Shown one piece after another: positions 8,183 through 15,940 of a DNA stretch of 64,000 nucleotides. Location: the NCBI GenBank assembly GCA_963735465.1, contig CAVTLA010000001.1, positions 3,782,001 through 3,846,000 on the forward strand. Direction: 5' to 3'. The notes below the pieces were generated by a model, which was not told the origin of the DNA, ran no database searches, and saw only the letters and a list, made by a program, of their open reading frames with translations. The stretch's first letter is position 1. Every line of letters starts with the position of its first letter. This DNA is from DASZHJ01 sp963735465 (GTDB lineage Bacteria > Pseudomonadota > Alphaproteobacteria > ATCC43930 > CGMCC-115725). The translations under genes were made by a program, and so were the position numbers.

Positions 8183-9321
8183 GCCAGGCGCACCGTCTCG
8201 CCGCTGGCGAGGCGCCCCGAGCGCTGCAGCAGGCCGAAGGCCGTGAGCGCCGGCTCGTCGCTGGCGATGAAGAGGATGGCGGGATCCTTGTCGCTGCCGT
8301 TCGCGTGCTCGAACCAGCTGCCGCCCGGCACCGCCAGCGTGTCGAAGGCGCCCCAGTCGAAGCGCTTGCCGTCGACGATGCTGTGGCCCTTGCCCTCGAA
8401 GGGCGCCACCAGCAGGCTCGACGTCTGCTTCACCGGCAAGGTGCGCTCGCCCGGCCGCAGCATCTGCATGAAGAAGGTCATGGTCTTGAAGACCGGGCCG
8501 CCGGTCAGGGGATCGACGTACTCGATGGCGAGCCCCTCGTGGGCGTTGCCGTCCCAGTCCCGGTGCTTCTCCAGGGCCTCGCGCATGGCGTCGTAGCGGT
8601 AGACGAACATCGGCGAGCTGCCGCCGGCGCCGCGGCGATGCTCGACGAAGCGCGGCCGGAGCCCGCCGGCGCCATAGACCCGCGCCGAGTAGTCGCTGGG
8701 AAAGCGCGCGCTCTGCTGCTTCTTGCCCTCGCCCTTCTCGGCGTAGTCGTGGTCGAAGCTCAGGGCGTTGAGCTGCTCCACCAGGGGCAGATCCAGCACC
8801 GAGAGATTGACCGCCGGCACGTCGCCGAGATTGCCGTGATTGTGCCAGGTGTCGCGCGGCGTCAGCACGAGATCGCCGGGACCGAAGGTGATGTCCTCGC
8901 CCTCGACGCCGGTGAAGTTCTGCGCGCCGGTGAGGCCGAAGCGCACGGCGCTGGCGGTGTGCCGGTGCGGCGGCATCACCTCGTGGGGATCGTTCAGGCG
9001 ATAGGCAGTGTACATGGTGGTGACGCTGGCGCGGCGCGGCGCCAGGCCGGGGTTCACCAGGATCAGGGAGCGGCGCTCGCTGTCGTTCATCGTCACCAGC
9101 TCCGCCGACCGGCGCAGCAGGGAGGCGAGCTCGTTCTCGTAGCTCCAGAGGAAGGGCACCGCGCGGCTGGTGCCGACGAGCTGGCGCACCTCGTCGTGCT
9201 CGACGGCGGTCGTGGTGGCCCAGAACGGGAAGAGATGCTTCTGGTGGATCTCCTCATAGAGATCGTGGAGCGCCGCCTCGCGGTCGTTGCGCCGCTCTTT
9301 CGTCGGAGTGCTGGTGGTCAT
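8179..9321 (-). CDS. Gentisate 1,2-dioxygenase-like bicupin
   Basis: A 380-residue cytoplasmic bicupin of the gentisate / 1-hydroxy-2-naphthoate / salicylate dioxygenase family. The N-terminal cupin retains the iron site: His119 and His121 in PPHRHTASAVRF and His160 in DTWHNHG. These also match the family's substrate-binding R-F and W-H-x-H-G motifs. The C-terminal cupin (from about residue 280, FFMQMLRPGER) lacks a His-x-His pair, as is normal. A perfect AAGGAG precedes the ATG at 9321. It heads a leftward operon opposite a GntR regulator. The ring-cleavage substrate could be gentisate or another hydroxylated carboxylic aromatic; no fumarylpyruvate hydrolase is linked. Confidence 0.85.
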   Translation of the reverse strand: MTTSTPTKERRNDREAALHDLYEEIHQKHLFPFWATTTAVEHDEVRQLVGTSRAVPFLWSYENELASLLRRSAELVTMNDSERRSLILVNPGLAPRRASVTTMYTAYRLNDPHEVMPPHRHTASAVRFGLTGAQNFTGVEGEDITFGPGDLVLTPRDTWHNHGNLGDVPAVNLSVLDLPLVEQLNALSFDHDYAEKGEGKKQQSARFPSDYSARVYGAGGLRPRFVEHRRGAGGSSPMFVYRYDAMREALEKHRDWDGNAHEGLAIEYVDPLTGGPVFKTMTFFMQMLRPGERTLPVKQTSSLLVAPFEGKGHSIVDGKRFDWGAFDTLAVPGGSWFEHANGSDKDPAILFIASDEPALTAFGLLQRSGRLASGETVRLA

Positions 9322-9374
9322 GGGCTCCTTCCGCGGCGCCGCTCTCGCGCAACGCCATCACCGAGTATGCAAAG

Positions 9375-9537
9375 CCAACCAAATCCAACCAAGCGAGTCA
9401 AACTGATTCGCCCAAATCGTTGATGGTTGCACACTTGGTTGATGATCGAGTGCGTCGTGCACCACATCGCGACGGAAATATCTTGCGGAATTGCCCGGAT
9501 TTCCCCCATTCTGATCAGATCGGATGCAGCCAACCAA
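9375..9537. promoter_or_regulatory. Repeated CCAACCAA motifs, candidate operator of the GntR regulator
   Basis: In the divergent gap, CCAACCAA occurs at 9375-9382, 9385-9392 and 9530-9537, and in reverse as TTGGTTG at 9435-9441. A related GGTTGC is at 9424. FCD-type GntR proteins commonly bind short TTGGT/ACCAA-like half sites, so these copies are good candidates for autoregulation and control of both operons. No clear -35/-10 pair was identified. Confidence 0.45.
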
Positions 9538-9545
9538 CATCGCCC

Positions 9546-10235
9546 ATGAATGACATTGGTCTACCCGCCGACGACCTCCAGCCCCTGGTGGAGGCGTTGC
9601 GATCGCTGCTGTCGGCGGAGGGCGGATTGCCGGCGGAGCGCAAGCTCGCCGAGCGCCTGAAGGTCAACCGCTACCGCCTGCGCCGGGCTCTCGAGGCGCT
9701 CCGGGCCACCGGCGAGATCGCGCCCCGGAGCGGCCGGCGCGGCATGTCCAGCGCGCGCCACGGCGAGGCGCTGGTGCGCGGCACCAATCCCACCGAGGTG
9801 ATCGAGATGCGCATCATGCTGGAGCCGGCGCTGGCCCGGCTCGCGGCGCTGCGCGCCTCGCCCCTCGACATCCTGCGCATCCAGCACGCGGCGCGCACCG
9901 CCGCCGGCAGCGACGCCGGCGCCGTCGATCTCGCCTTTCACAAAGCGATCGCCGCGGGTGCACGCAATCACCTGGCGGCGGAGCTCTACACGCTGCTGCG
10001 CCGGGTCGGCACCGACGCGCGGCTCCGCCTCGGCCGCGACAAGCCCGTCTGCCCGACGAGAATTCCGCAGCGGGACGCCGAGCATCGCGCCATCGCCGAG
10101 GCGATCGCCGCCCGCGATCCCGATGGCGCCGAGCAGGCGATGCGCGCCCATCTCGCCGCCGTGCAGCGCCGCATCCTCGAGCAGATGGCGCCGGGCCTGA
10201 CGAGCGCGCAGGTGCAGCCCGCCCTCTCCGCCTGA
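9546..10235 (+). CDS. GntR-family transcriptional regulator (FCD/FadR subfamily)
   Basis: A 229-residue regulator. The N-terminal winged helix (residues 15-60) contains LPAERKLAERLKVNRYRLRRAL, and an all-helical FCD effector domain follows with VIEMRIMLEPALARLAA, DLAFHKAIAAGA and the late EHRAIAEAIAARD histidine region. These acidic and His residues usually hold a metal that binds a carboxylate ligand. The ATG at 9546 is the first in-frame Met beside the HTH; no strong ribosome site precedes it. It is divergent to the dioxygenase operon and 16 bases ahead of the GMC oxidoreductase gene, so it probably controls both in response to an organic acid. Confidence 0.87.
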   Translation: MNDIGLPADDLQPLVEALRSLLSAEGGLPAERKLAERLKVNRYRLRRALEALRATGEIAPRSGRRGMSSARHGEALVRGTNPTEVIEMRIMLEPALARLAALRASPLDILRIQHAARTAAGSDAGAVDLAFHKAIAAGARNHLAAELYTLLRRVGTDARLRLGRDKPVCPTRIPQRDAEHRAIAEAIAARDPDGAEQAMRAHLAAVQRRILEQMAPGLTSAQVQPALSA

Positions 10236-10251
10236 TCGCGTCACCGACGCC

Positions 10252-11868
10252 GTGGCGCTCCGGGAAAGCTACGACTACGTCATCGTCGGCGCCGGCTCCG
10301 CCGGCTGCGTCCTCGCCAACCGCCTGACCGAGGAGGCTGGCGTCCGCGTCTTGCTGCTGGAAGCCGGCGGCTGGGACCGCGATCCCTGGATCCACATACC
10401 CCTGGGCTGGGGCCGCATCCTGCAGCGCCGGCTGCACGACTGGATGTATTTCTGCGAGCCCGAGCCCAACGCCGACGGGCGGCGCATCGAATGCGCCCGC
10501 GGCAAGGTGATCGGCGGCTCCTCCTCCATCAACGCCATGGCCTATGTGCGCGGCCATCCCGGCGACTTCGACCGCTGGGCCGCCAGCGGTCTCGGGGGCT
10601 GGTCATATAAGGAGACGCTCCCCTATTTCCGCCGCCAGGAGGATTGGGAAGGCGGCGCGGACTCGCTCCGCGGCGCCGGCGGACCGCTGCGCACCCAGTT
10701 CTGCAAGTACGAGGACCCGTTGGTGGACGCCTACATGCAGGCGGGCGCCGCCGCCGGCTACGGCCTCACCGACGATTACAACGGCGCGCGGCAGGAAGGC
10801 TTTGGCCGGCTGCAGATGAGCATTCGCGACGGGCGCCGGTGCAGCGCCGCGACGGGCTATCTCCGCCCCGCGCTCGCCCGCGATGATCTCACCGTGGAGG
10901 TGAGGGCGCTGGCGACGCGGATTCTCTTCAGCGGCAACCGCGCCACCGGCGTCGAATATCGGAAAGGCGGCATGACCCTCGTCGCCGAGGCCGAGCGCGA
11001 GGTGATCCTGGCGGGCGGCGTCGTCAACTCGCCGCAGCTCCTGATGCTGTCGGGAATCGGCGATCCCGCAGCGCTGGCGGAGCACGACATCCCCGTGCGG
11101 CTCGCGCTATCGGGGGTCGGCCGGAACCTGCAGGATCACGCCTCCACCATCGTCAGCTATTCCCGCGCCGATGGCGGGCCGTTTCTCCGCAACATGCGCC
11201 TCGACCGCCTGGTGCCGTCGCTGGCCAACGCCTATCTGCGCGGCAAGGGTTTCGCCGCCGACATTCCCGGCGGCGTCATGGCGTTCGTGAAGAGCCGGCC
11301 GGAGGTGGCGCTGCCGGACGTGCAGCTTATTCTCACGACCGCGCCACTGGGCGTCGGACCTTACCTGCCGCCGTTCACGGCGCCGTTCCGCGACGGCTTC
11401 GTCAGCCGCATCGTGATGCTGCGGCCGGAGAGCCGCGGCACCGTCACCCTCGCCTCCGCCGATCCCGCCGCCGCGCCGCGCATCCGGCAGAATTTCCTCG
11501 CCACCGAGGCCGACCGCCGCACCATGCGCGCCGCCGTGCGCCTCGCCCAGGAGGTGGGCCGGCAGGCACCGCTCAAGAGCTTCGTCGGTTCCGAGCTGGC
11601 GCCCGGCAGCGCCCGCACCGCGGACGCCGAGATCGACGCCTTCGTGCGCGCCACCGCCATCACCGTCCACCATCCCCTCGGCACCTGCAGGATGGGCACC
11701 GACGACGGCGCGGTGGTGGACGGCGAGCTGCGCGTGCGCGGCGCCGAGGGCCTGCGCGTCGTCGACGCCTCTGTCATGCCCGACCTCGTCGGCGGCAACA
11801 TCAACGCCGCCGTCATCATGGTGGCGGAAAAGGCCGCCGATCTCATCCGCGGCCGGGCGGCGGTCTGA
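10252..11868 (+). CDS. GMC-family FAD-dependent oxidoreductase (choline/alcohol dehydrogenase-like)
   Basis: A 538-residue flavoprotein that oxidises an alcohol. The Rossmann motif VIVGAGSAGCVLANRL is near residue 10, the GMC signature GGSSSINAMAYVRGH near residue 88, and the catalytic segment HHPLGTCRMG near residue 470 supplies the active-site His. The C-terminus ends NAAVIMVAEKAADLI as usual. The start is a GTG just after the regulator's stop, with only a weak ribosome site, suggesting translational coupling. Sequence does not give the alcohol. The downstream CoA ligase and hydratase suggest alcohol to acid to acyl-CoA processing. Confidence 0.9.
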   Translation: MALRESYDYVIVGAGSAGCVLANRLTEEAGVRVLLLEAGGWDRDPWIHIPLGWGRILQRRLHDWMYFCEPEPNADGRRIECARGKVIGGSSSINAMAYVRGHPGDFDRWAASGLGGWSYKETLPYFRRQEDWEGGADSLRGAGGPLRTQFCKYEDPLVDAYMQAGAAAGYGLTDDYNGARQEGFGRLQMSIRDGRRCSAATGYLRPALARDDLTVEVRALATRILFSGNRATGVEYRKGGMTLVAEAEREVILAGGVVNSPQLLMLSGIGDPAALAEHDIPVRLALSGVGRNLQDHASTIVSYSRADGGPFLRNMRLDRLVPSLANAYLRGKGFAADIPGGVMAFVKSRPEVALPDVQLILTTAPLGVGPYLPPFTAPFRDGFVSRIVMLRPESRGTVTLASADPAAAPRIRQNFLATEADRRTMRAAVRLAQEVGRQAPLKSFVGSELAPGSARTADAEIDAFVRATAITVHHPLGTCRMGTDDGAVVDGELRVRGAEGLRVVDASVMPDLVGGNINAAVIMVAEKAADLIRGRAAV

Positions 11869-11877
11869 GAGGCTGTG

Positions 11878-11891
11878 GTGCGTCCTTCGAC
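11878..11891 (+). repeat. Partial copy of the 2521 palindrome
   Basis: GTGCGTCCTTCGAC here is identical to the outer 14 bases of the left arm at 2521, in the 94-base gap between two plus-strand genes. The right arm is absent, so this looks like a truncated relic of the same element. Confidence 0.5.
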
Positions 11892-11962
11892 GCGCTTCCT
11901 TCCGGTGCACCGATGTAGCCGGCCCCCCGACGGTCGCGATACCATGGGCTCAGGGGGTACCG

Positions 11963-13270
11963 ATGCTGATCCCGCGGGCCGACTTCGTCGATCTCGAGAG
12001 CCTCGCGGACCACCGCCAGGCTTGCTGGGAGTGGCAGCGCGACTATGTGATGGCGTCCTCGCCGCTGCATCGCCGGGCCTGGAACGGCGTCGAGCCGCCG
12101 CGCCGCCTGGAGGCGCTGGCGGCGCTGCCGCTCACCGACAAGGAGATGCTGCGGGAAAGCCAGCGCCTGCATCCGCCGTTCGGCGACTATCTCGCGGCCT
12201 CGCCCGATACCGTCTCGCGCGTCCATCGCACCTCCGGCACCACGGGCACGGCGATGAACATCGCCTTGTCCATCGCCGACGCCCACGAGACCGCCGTGGT
12301 CGGTGGCCGCGCCCAGGCAGCGAGCGGGCTCGGGCCCGGACATCGGGTTGTCCACTGCCTCAACTATCGGCTCTGGATGGGCGGCTTGTCCGACCACGCG
12401 ACCTTGGAGGCGACCGGCGCGGCGGTCATTCCCTTCGGCGTCGGCGAGACGCAGTTGCTGGTGCGGACGATCCGCGAGCTCGCCATCACCGCGATCTCCT
12501 GCACGCCCTCCTATCCCGCGGTGTTGGAGCGGGTGATCGCCGAGCACTTCCCGGACCTGAAGCCCCGCGACCTCGGGCTCAAGCTCGGCCTCTTCGGCGG
12601 CGAGGCCGGCGTCGACGATCCGGATTTCCGCCGCCGCATGGAGACCACCTGGGGCCTGAGCGTGAGGAACGCCAACTACGGCGTCTCCGACGTCTTCTGC
12701 AATTTCGCCGGCCAGAGCGAGGTGGATAACGACCTGCATTTCATGGCCCTCGACGTGCTGCATCCGGAGATCGTCGAGCCTGAAAGCGGCGCCGCCAGGC
12801 CCTGGCGCGAGGGCGAGCGCGGCGAGCTCGTGCTGACCCACGTGAGCCGCCAGTGCCAGCCCCTGGTGCGCTTCCGAACCGGCGACATCATCGTGCTGAC
12901 CGGCATCGACACGGCAAAGTGCGGCCGCACCGCGCCGCGCTTCCGCGTCGTCGGCCGCAGCGACGACATGGTGGTGGTGCGCGGCATCAATGCCTTTCCG
13001 GCTCAGGTCGCCGCCGTGCTCAATCGCAACGACGCGCTCTCGGGCGAGTACCGCATCGTGCTCGAGGGCGGCGGTCCTTACGACGTCTTGCCGGTGGACG
13101 CGGAAGCGGCGGAGGAGACCGGCGCGCCGCCCGCGGGGCTGGCCGAGGCGGTGGCGGCGGCGATCAAGCGCGACATCGGCGTCACCGCCCGCGTGACGCT
13201 CCTCCCCTTCGGCACGCTGCCGCGCACGGAGGGCAAGACGCGGCGCGTCATCAGAAAGGATCGCGCATGA
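11963..13270 (+). CDS. Phenylacetate-CoA ligase-like AMP-forming acyl-CoA ligase
   Basis: A 435-residue adenylating enzyme of the PaaK type, joining an aryl or other carboxylic acid to CoA. The P-loop-like TSGTTGTAM is near residue 91, GLFGGEAG near 210, and RFRTGDI and GRSDDMVVVRGINAFP are in the C-terminal region. The latter is the hinge/C-domain motif typical of PaaK. The C-terminal PRTEGKTRRVIRK contains the usual catalytic lysine. AGGGGG precedes the ATG. It overlaps the next gene by ATGA, so the two are tightly coupled. Confidence 0.9.
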   Translation: MLIPRADFVDLESLADHRQACWEWQRDYVMASSPLHRRAWNGVEPPRRLEALAALPLTDKEMLRESQRLHPPFGDYLAASPDTVSRVHRTSGTTGTAMNIALSIADAHETAVVGGRAQAASGLGPGHRVVHCLNYRLWMGGLSDHATLEATGAAVIPFGVGETQLLVRTIRELAITAISCTPSYPAVLERVIAEHFPDLKPRDLGLKLGLFGGEAGVDDPDFRRRMETTWGLSVRNANYGVSDVFCNFAGQSEVDNDLHFMALDVLHPEIVEPESGAARPWREGERGELVLTHVSRQCQPLVRFRTGDIIVLTGIDTAKCGRTAPRFRVVGRSDDMVVVRGINAFPAQVAAVLNRNDALSGEYRIVLEGGGPYDVLPVDAEAAEETGAPPAGLAEAVAAAIKRDIGVTARVTLLPFGTLPRTEGKTRRVIRKDRA

Positions 13271-14022
13271 CGAGAACCGTCCTGACGGAAGACGCCGGCG
13301 ACGGCGTGCGCGTGCTGACGCTGAACCGCCCGGACCGGCTCAACGCCATCGTGCCGGAGCTGCTGGACGATCTTGTCGCCGCCCTCACCGCCGCCGATCG
13401 CGATCCCGCGATCCGCGCCGTCGTGCTGACCGGCGCCGGCCGCGCCTTCTGCTCCGGCGACGATCTGAAGGACTTCGGCTCGCAGTCCGGCGACGAGAAA
13501 ACGACGCGGGCCTATATCGAGCGCATTCAGGACGTGACGCGGGCGATCGTGCTCGGCGACACGCCGGTCGTCGGCGCGATCCGCGGCTGGGCGGTGGGCG
13601 GCGGGCTCGAGTGGACGATCAACTGCGACTTCGCCGTCGCCGCCGAGGGCACGCGCTTCTTCTTCCCGGAAATCTCCTGGGGCGTCTTCGTCACCGGCGG
13701 CGTCAGTGACTTGCTGCCGCGCCTCGTGGGATTGCAGAAGACCCGCGAGCTGATCATGCTGGGGGAGCGCTTCGACGCGGCGCAAGCGCGGGAGTGGGGC
13801 CTGGTGTGGAAAGTCGTTGCCGACGCGGAGCTCATGCCGACGGCGCTCGCTCTCGCCCGCCGCATCGCCGCCCTGCCGCCGGGCCCGGTGCGCGATCTCC
13901 GGCGCATCCTCGCCCGCCGGGACGGCGGCGGCCTCGCCGCCGCGATGGCGGCGGAAACCGACGCCACCGTGCGCGGCTTCCTCGATCCCGAGACGGCGAA
14001 ACGCATCGCCACTTTCGGTTAG
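13267..14022 (+). CDS. Enoyl-CoA hydratase/isomerase family protein
   Basis: A 251-residue crotonase-fold enzyme. The oxyanion-hole segments are GAGRAFCSGDDL and GWAVGGGLEW; acidic residues sit at the expected positions in GGGLEW and FFPEISWG, consistent with hydration/dehydration, though crotonases vary. It starts inside the ligase stop (ATGA, 13267-13270), and probably acts on the CoA thioester made by that ligase. The operon seems to end at the hairpin after 14022. Confidence 0.88.
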   Translation: MTRTVLTEDAGDGVRVLTLNRPDRLNAIVPELLDDLVAALTAADRDPAIRAVVLTGAGRAFCSGDDLKDFGSQSGDEKTTRAYIERIQDVTRAIVLGDTPVVGAIRGWAVGGGLEWTINCDFAVAAEGTRFFFPEISWGVFVTGGVSDLLPRLVGLQKTRELIMLGERFDAAQAREWGLVWKVVADAELMPTALALARRIAALPPGPVRDLRRILARRDGGGLAAAMAAETDATVRGFLDPETAKRIATFG

Positions 14023-14027
14023 CGGCT

Positions 14028-14047
14028 GCTCCTCAACATAGAGGAGC
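14028..14047. terminator. Hairpin between convergent genes, possible weak terminator
   Basis: GCTCCTC and GAGGAGC form a perfect 7-base stem around an AACATA loop, six bases after the hydratase stop and just before the convergent small gene. There is no T-run on either strand, so it would be at best a weak terminator. Confidence 0.35.
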
Positions 14048-14057
14048 GAGCTGCCCT

Positions 14058-14315
14058 CTAATCCGCCGCTTCCGGCAGCTGCAGCGGGCGGAAGGAGCCG
14101 AGCATGACGATCCGCTCGCCTGACGGCGCCGCCTTCAGGGCATCGGTGGCGGTGGCATAGACACCCACCAGGCGCCAGCCGGCCTCGGCCGCGGCCGTAT
14201 CGGTGTCCAGCTCCAGCAGCGCCCATGGCATCCGCAGGGGATTGACCGTCATGATCCCGCTGCAGACGAGGTTGTCGTCCTGCTGCAGCTCCGCCGTGCG
14301 ATCAAGATACAGCAT
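14058..14315 (-). CDS. Small hypothetical protein
   Basis: An 85-residue soluble protein of no family I recognise. Its ATG at 14315 follows GGAGA with six-base spacing, better than the longer ATG start at 14357, which adds an Arg-rich stretch. It has alternating strands and one helix (AAAEAGWRLVGVYATATDAL), acidic overall, without Cys pairs or a membrane segment. It stands alone between the hydratase and a lipoprotein gene. Confidence 0.6.
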   Translation of the reverse strand: MLYLDRTAELQQDDNLVCSGIMTVNPLRMPWALLELDTDTAAAEAGWRLVGVYATATDALKAAPSGERIVMLGSFRPLQLPEAAD

Positions 14316-14450
14316 CGCAATTCTCCGTGCCCACCGAGCGCGCCGCCGGCGCCCCATCAGATGGGGCCGAACCTAGCGATCCCAAATACCGGCGCTACGC
14401 CGATCCTGCCGCCACTATCCCGGTCTTGCCGCGATCCGCGGCTCGGCGTG

Positions 14451-14681
14451 CTAGTCGCCGGCCCGGTACGGCCGGCTCAGCTCGGTCGAATGGCCCGCAA
14501 GCCCGAGGTTGCGCAAGGTCGGCGCGTCGTCGTCGTGGGTCGCCTCGATGTCCTGATCGATACCGCGCTCATAATGGGGCGCGTATCCCGCACTCTCGGG
14601 ATAGGCGCCGGGATCGCTGGTGCAGGCGGCGAGCGCCAGCAGCGCCAGCGCCATCGGCGCAACGATAACTGTCCGATTCAT
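14451..14681 (-). CDS. Small lipoprotein
   Basis: A 76-residue protein with a lipoprotein signal: MNRTVIVAPMALALLALAAC, then TSDPGAYPES. The lipobox Cys is residue 20 and the mature chain is about 56 residues, polar and disordered-looking (IDQDIEATHDDD). GAGGAGGCGAGG directly precedes the ATG. A longer in-frame start at 14750 is disfavoured. The function is unknown. Confidence 0.72.
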   Translation of the reverse strand: MNRTVIVAPMALALLALAACTSDPGAYPESAGYAPHYERGIDQDIEATHDDDAPTLRNLGLAGHSTELSRPYRAGD

Positions 14682-14834
14682 CCTCGCCTCCTCGGCTGAT
14701 GCCATTGACGTGGCGGTCGATGAGGCGTCGGCCAAGGCGAAAGGGAGCACGGCTGATGCGCGGTCAGTGCATCCCGCGCCGCAATCGCGCCAAACTGTGG
14801 TCGGCCGTCTCGATTCAGCCCGCCGGCATCGCCG

Positions 14835-15242
14835 CTAGCGCTGCGGGTCGCCGGCCCGCGCCCGCAGACGCTCATCGAAGCGGGCGATGTCGATCACCCT
14901 GCGCTCATGGGTGCCGGCGCCGATCTCCTCGGCGCCGTCCCGCGCGGAGACCGTGAATGCGACGCGGCGCCCGTCGACCTCGGTCACCACCGCCTCCGCC
15001 GTCACGTGATGACCGACGGGCGTCGGCGCGAGATGCCTGATGTCGACGCGGAAGCCGAGCGCGGTCTCGCCGGGCTCGAGATAGGGCTTGAGGGCGTTCA
15101 GCGCCGCATTCTCCATCATCATGATCATGATCGGCGTCGCCAGGATCGGCGGCAGCATGACGTCCTTGAATCGGCTCGCCAGATGCTCCGGCGCGACGAC
15201 GAGACTGAATGAGCCCTTGGTGCCCGGCGGAACTGGTTTCAC
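14835..15242 (-). CDS. Thioesterase, fluoroacetyl-CoA thioesterase (FlK)-like hotdog protein
   Basis: A 135-residue single hotdog domain. The Thr and Glu of ATPIMIMMMENAA and the His of PVGHHVTAEAVV match the Thr/Glu/His arrangement of FlK-type thioesterases, and the family ending GTHERRVID is present. The start is GTG at 15242, supported by AGGAGG eight bases upstream; upstream in-frame codons have no ribosome site. It hydrolyses an acyl-CoA, but true fluoroacetyl-CoA specificity is rare and should not be assumed. It could recycle CoA for the nearby ligase pathway. Confidence 0.82.
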   Translation of the reverse strand: MKPVPPGTKGSFSLVVAPEHLASRFKDVMLPPILATPIMIMMMENAALNALKPYLEPGETALGFRVDIRHLAPTPVGHHVTAEAVVTEVDGRRVAFTVSARDGAEEIGAGTHERRVIDIARFDERLRARAGDPQR

Positions 15243-15282
15243 GTCGGAGTCCTCCTGAGAGCTCGCTGCGCGCCGCCGGGTT

Positions 15283-15489
15283 TCAGCTGCGCTGACCCGC
15301 GCTGCCGCTGCCGTTGACCGGCGTCCAGCTCGGCGGATCGCTGGCGGGGAAGCTGTCGCGGGAACTGCGGTCGACGGCATCGGAGGACACCGGCGCGTCG
15401 GAATCCCGAAGGACGGAATCCCGGCGACGGAGCGGCGCCGCGCGGGCGGCACCTGGGGCAGGACCGGCATCCAACTTGTCGTGGCGCAT
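15283..15489 (-). CDS. Small conserved hypothetical protein with SFPASDPPSW motif
   Basis: A 68-residue polar protein. The segment VDRSSRDSFPASDPPSWTP is a motif I recognise from many short uncharacterised alphaproteobacterial proteins, which argues it is real. The ATG at 15489 follows GGGAGA at seven bases. It lies directly downstream of the structured RNA and terminator at 15516-15662 on the same strand, so that RNA may be its leader. There is no membrane segment and no known function. Confidence 0.65.
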   Translation of the reverse strand: MRHDKLDAGPAPGAARAAPLRRRDSVLRDSDAPVSSDAVDRSSRDSFPASDPPSWTPVNGSGSAGQRS

Positions 15490-15515
15490 TCGAGTTTCTC
15501 CCGCTGACATCTCAC

Positions 15516-15551
15516 AAAAAATTCGGGCCGGTGGCGGGTGGCCACCGGCCC
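15516..15551 (-). terminator. Strong intrinsic terminator (minus strand)
   Basis: On the minus strand GGGCCGGTGG and CCACCGGCCC form a perfect 10-base stem (15542-15551 with 15525-15534) around a 7-base loop. GAA and six T residues follow at 15521-15516, which is a textbook Rho-independent terminator. No protein-coding gene on this strand ends nearby, so it terminates either a small RNA or the leader of the 15489 gene. Confidence 0.85.
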
Positions 15552-15662
15552 TAGTGCCTACGCCCAAGGCGAAACCTGCGGGGGGAGGGCGGGGTTTCGC
15601 GGCCACCAAGGTCGGGGGGAGACCAGCCCTCGGGGAAGGGCTTGGGTGGACGCGGCGTAGGC
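15552..15662 (-). ncRNA. Candidate structured RNA (small RNA or leader attenuator)
   Basis: The outer ends pair perfectly: minus-strand GCCTACGCC (15662-15654) with GGCGTAGGC (15564-15556). Inside, GCGAAACC and GGTTTCGC (15600-15593 with 15576-15569) form an 8-base stem. AGCCCT/AGGGCT (15642-15637 with 15630-15625) and GGTC/GACC (15624-15621 with 15613-15610) form two small hairpins whose loops are C-rich (TCCCCG, TCCCCCC). The fold leads straight into the terminator at 15516. C-rich loops are typical of bacterial small RNAs that pair with Shine-Dalgarno sequences. I match it to no known family; a promoter was not found. Strand is set by the terminator. Confidence 0.6.
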
Positions 15663-15940
15663 GCAGTGTGCGATACGACTCCTGTGAACGGCTGCTCCGA
15701 GTTGGCCGTCGGCTGATTGCGCTCACCGCCGGCCCTCGCTCTCTGACGCTCAATCTATCAATGGCGCGGGAAACCGCTCGCGTCGCCTTGGCGTCCTTAG
15801 CTGGTTTTTGCGGCCATCAGCCCCTAGTCGACGCGTCAGTGCCCACTTGCGCCGCACAAATTCGCGTTGGTGGGCACGACGGCGCTTGACTTCCCGTCCT
15901 CAACCTTAAAACTTCTGAAGAAATCTGAAAGGATGGTCAG

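Noticed and set aside
15283..15753. 156-residue gene covering the structured RNA and terminator
   Set aside because: The N-terminal half is Arg/Pro-rich and crosses the intrinsic terminator; the supported gene starts at 15489, with its own ribosome site.
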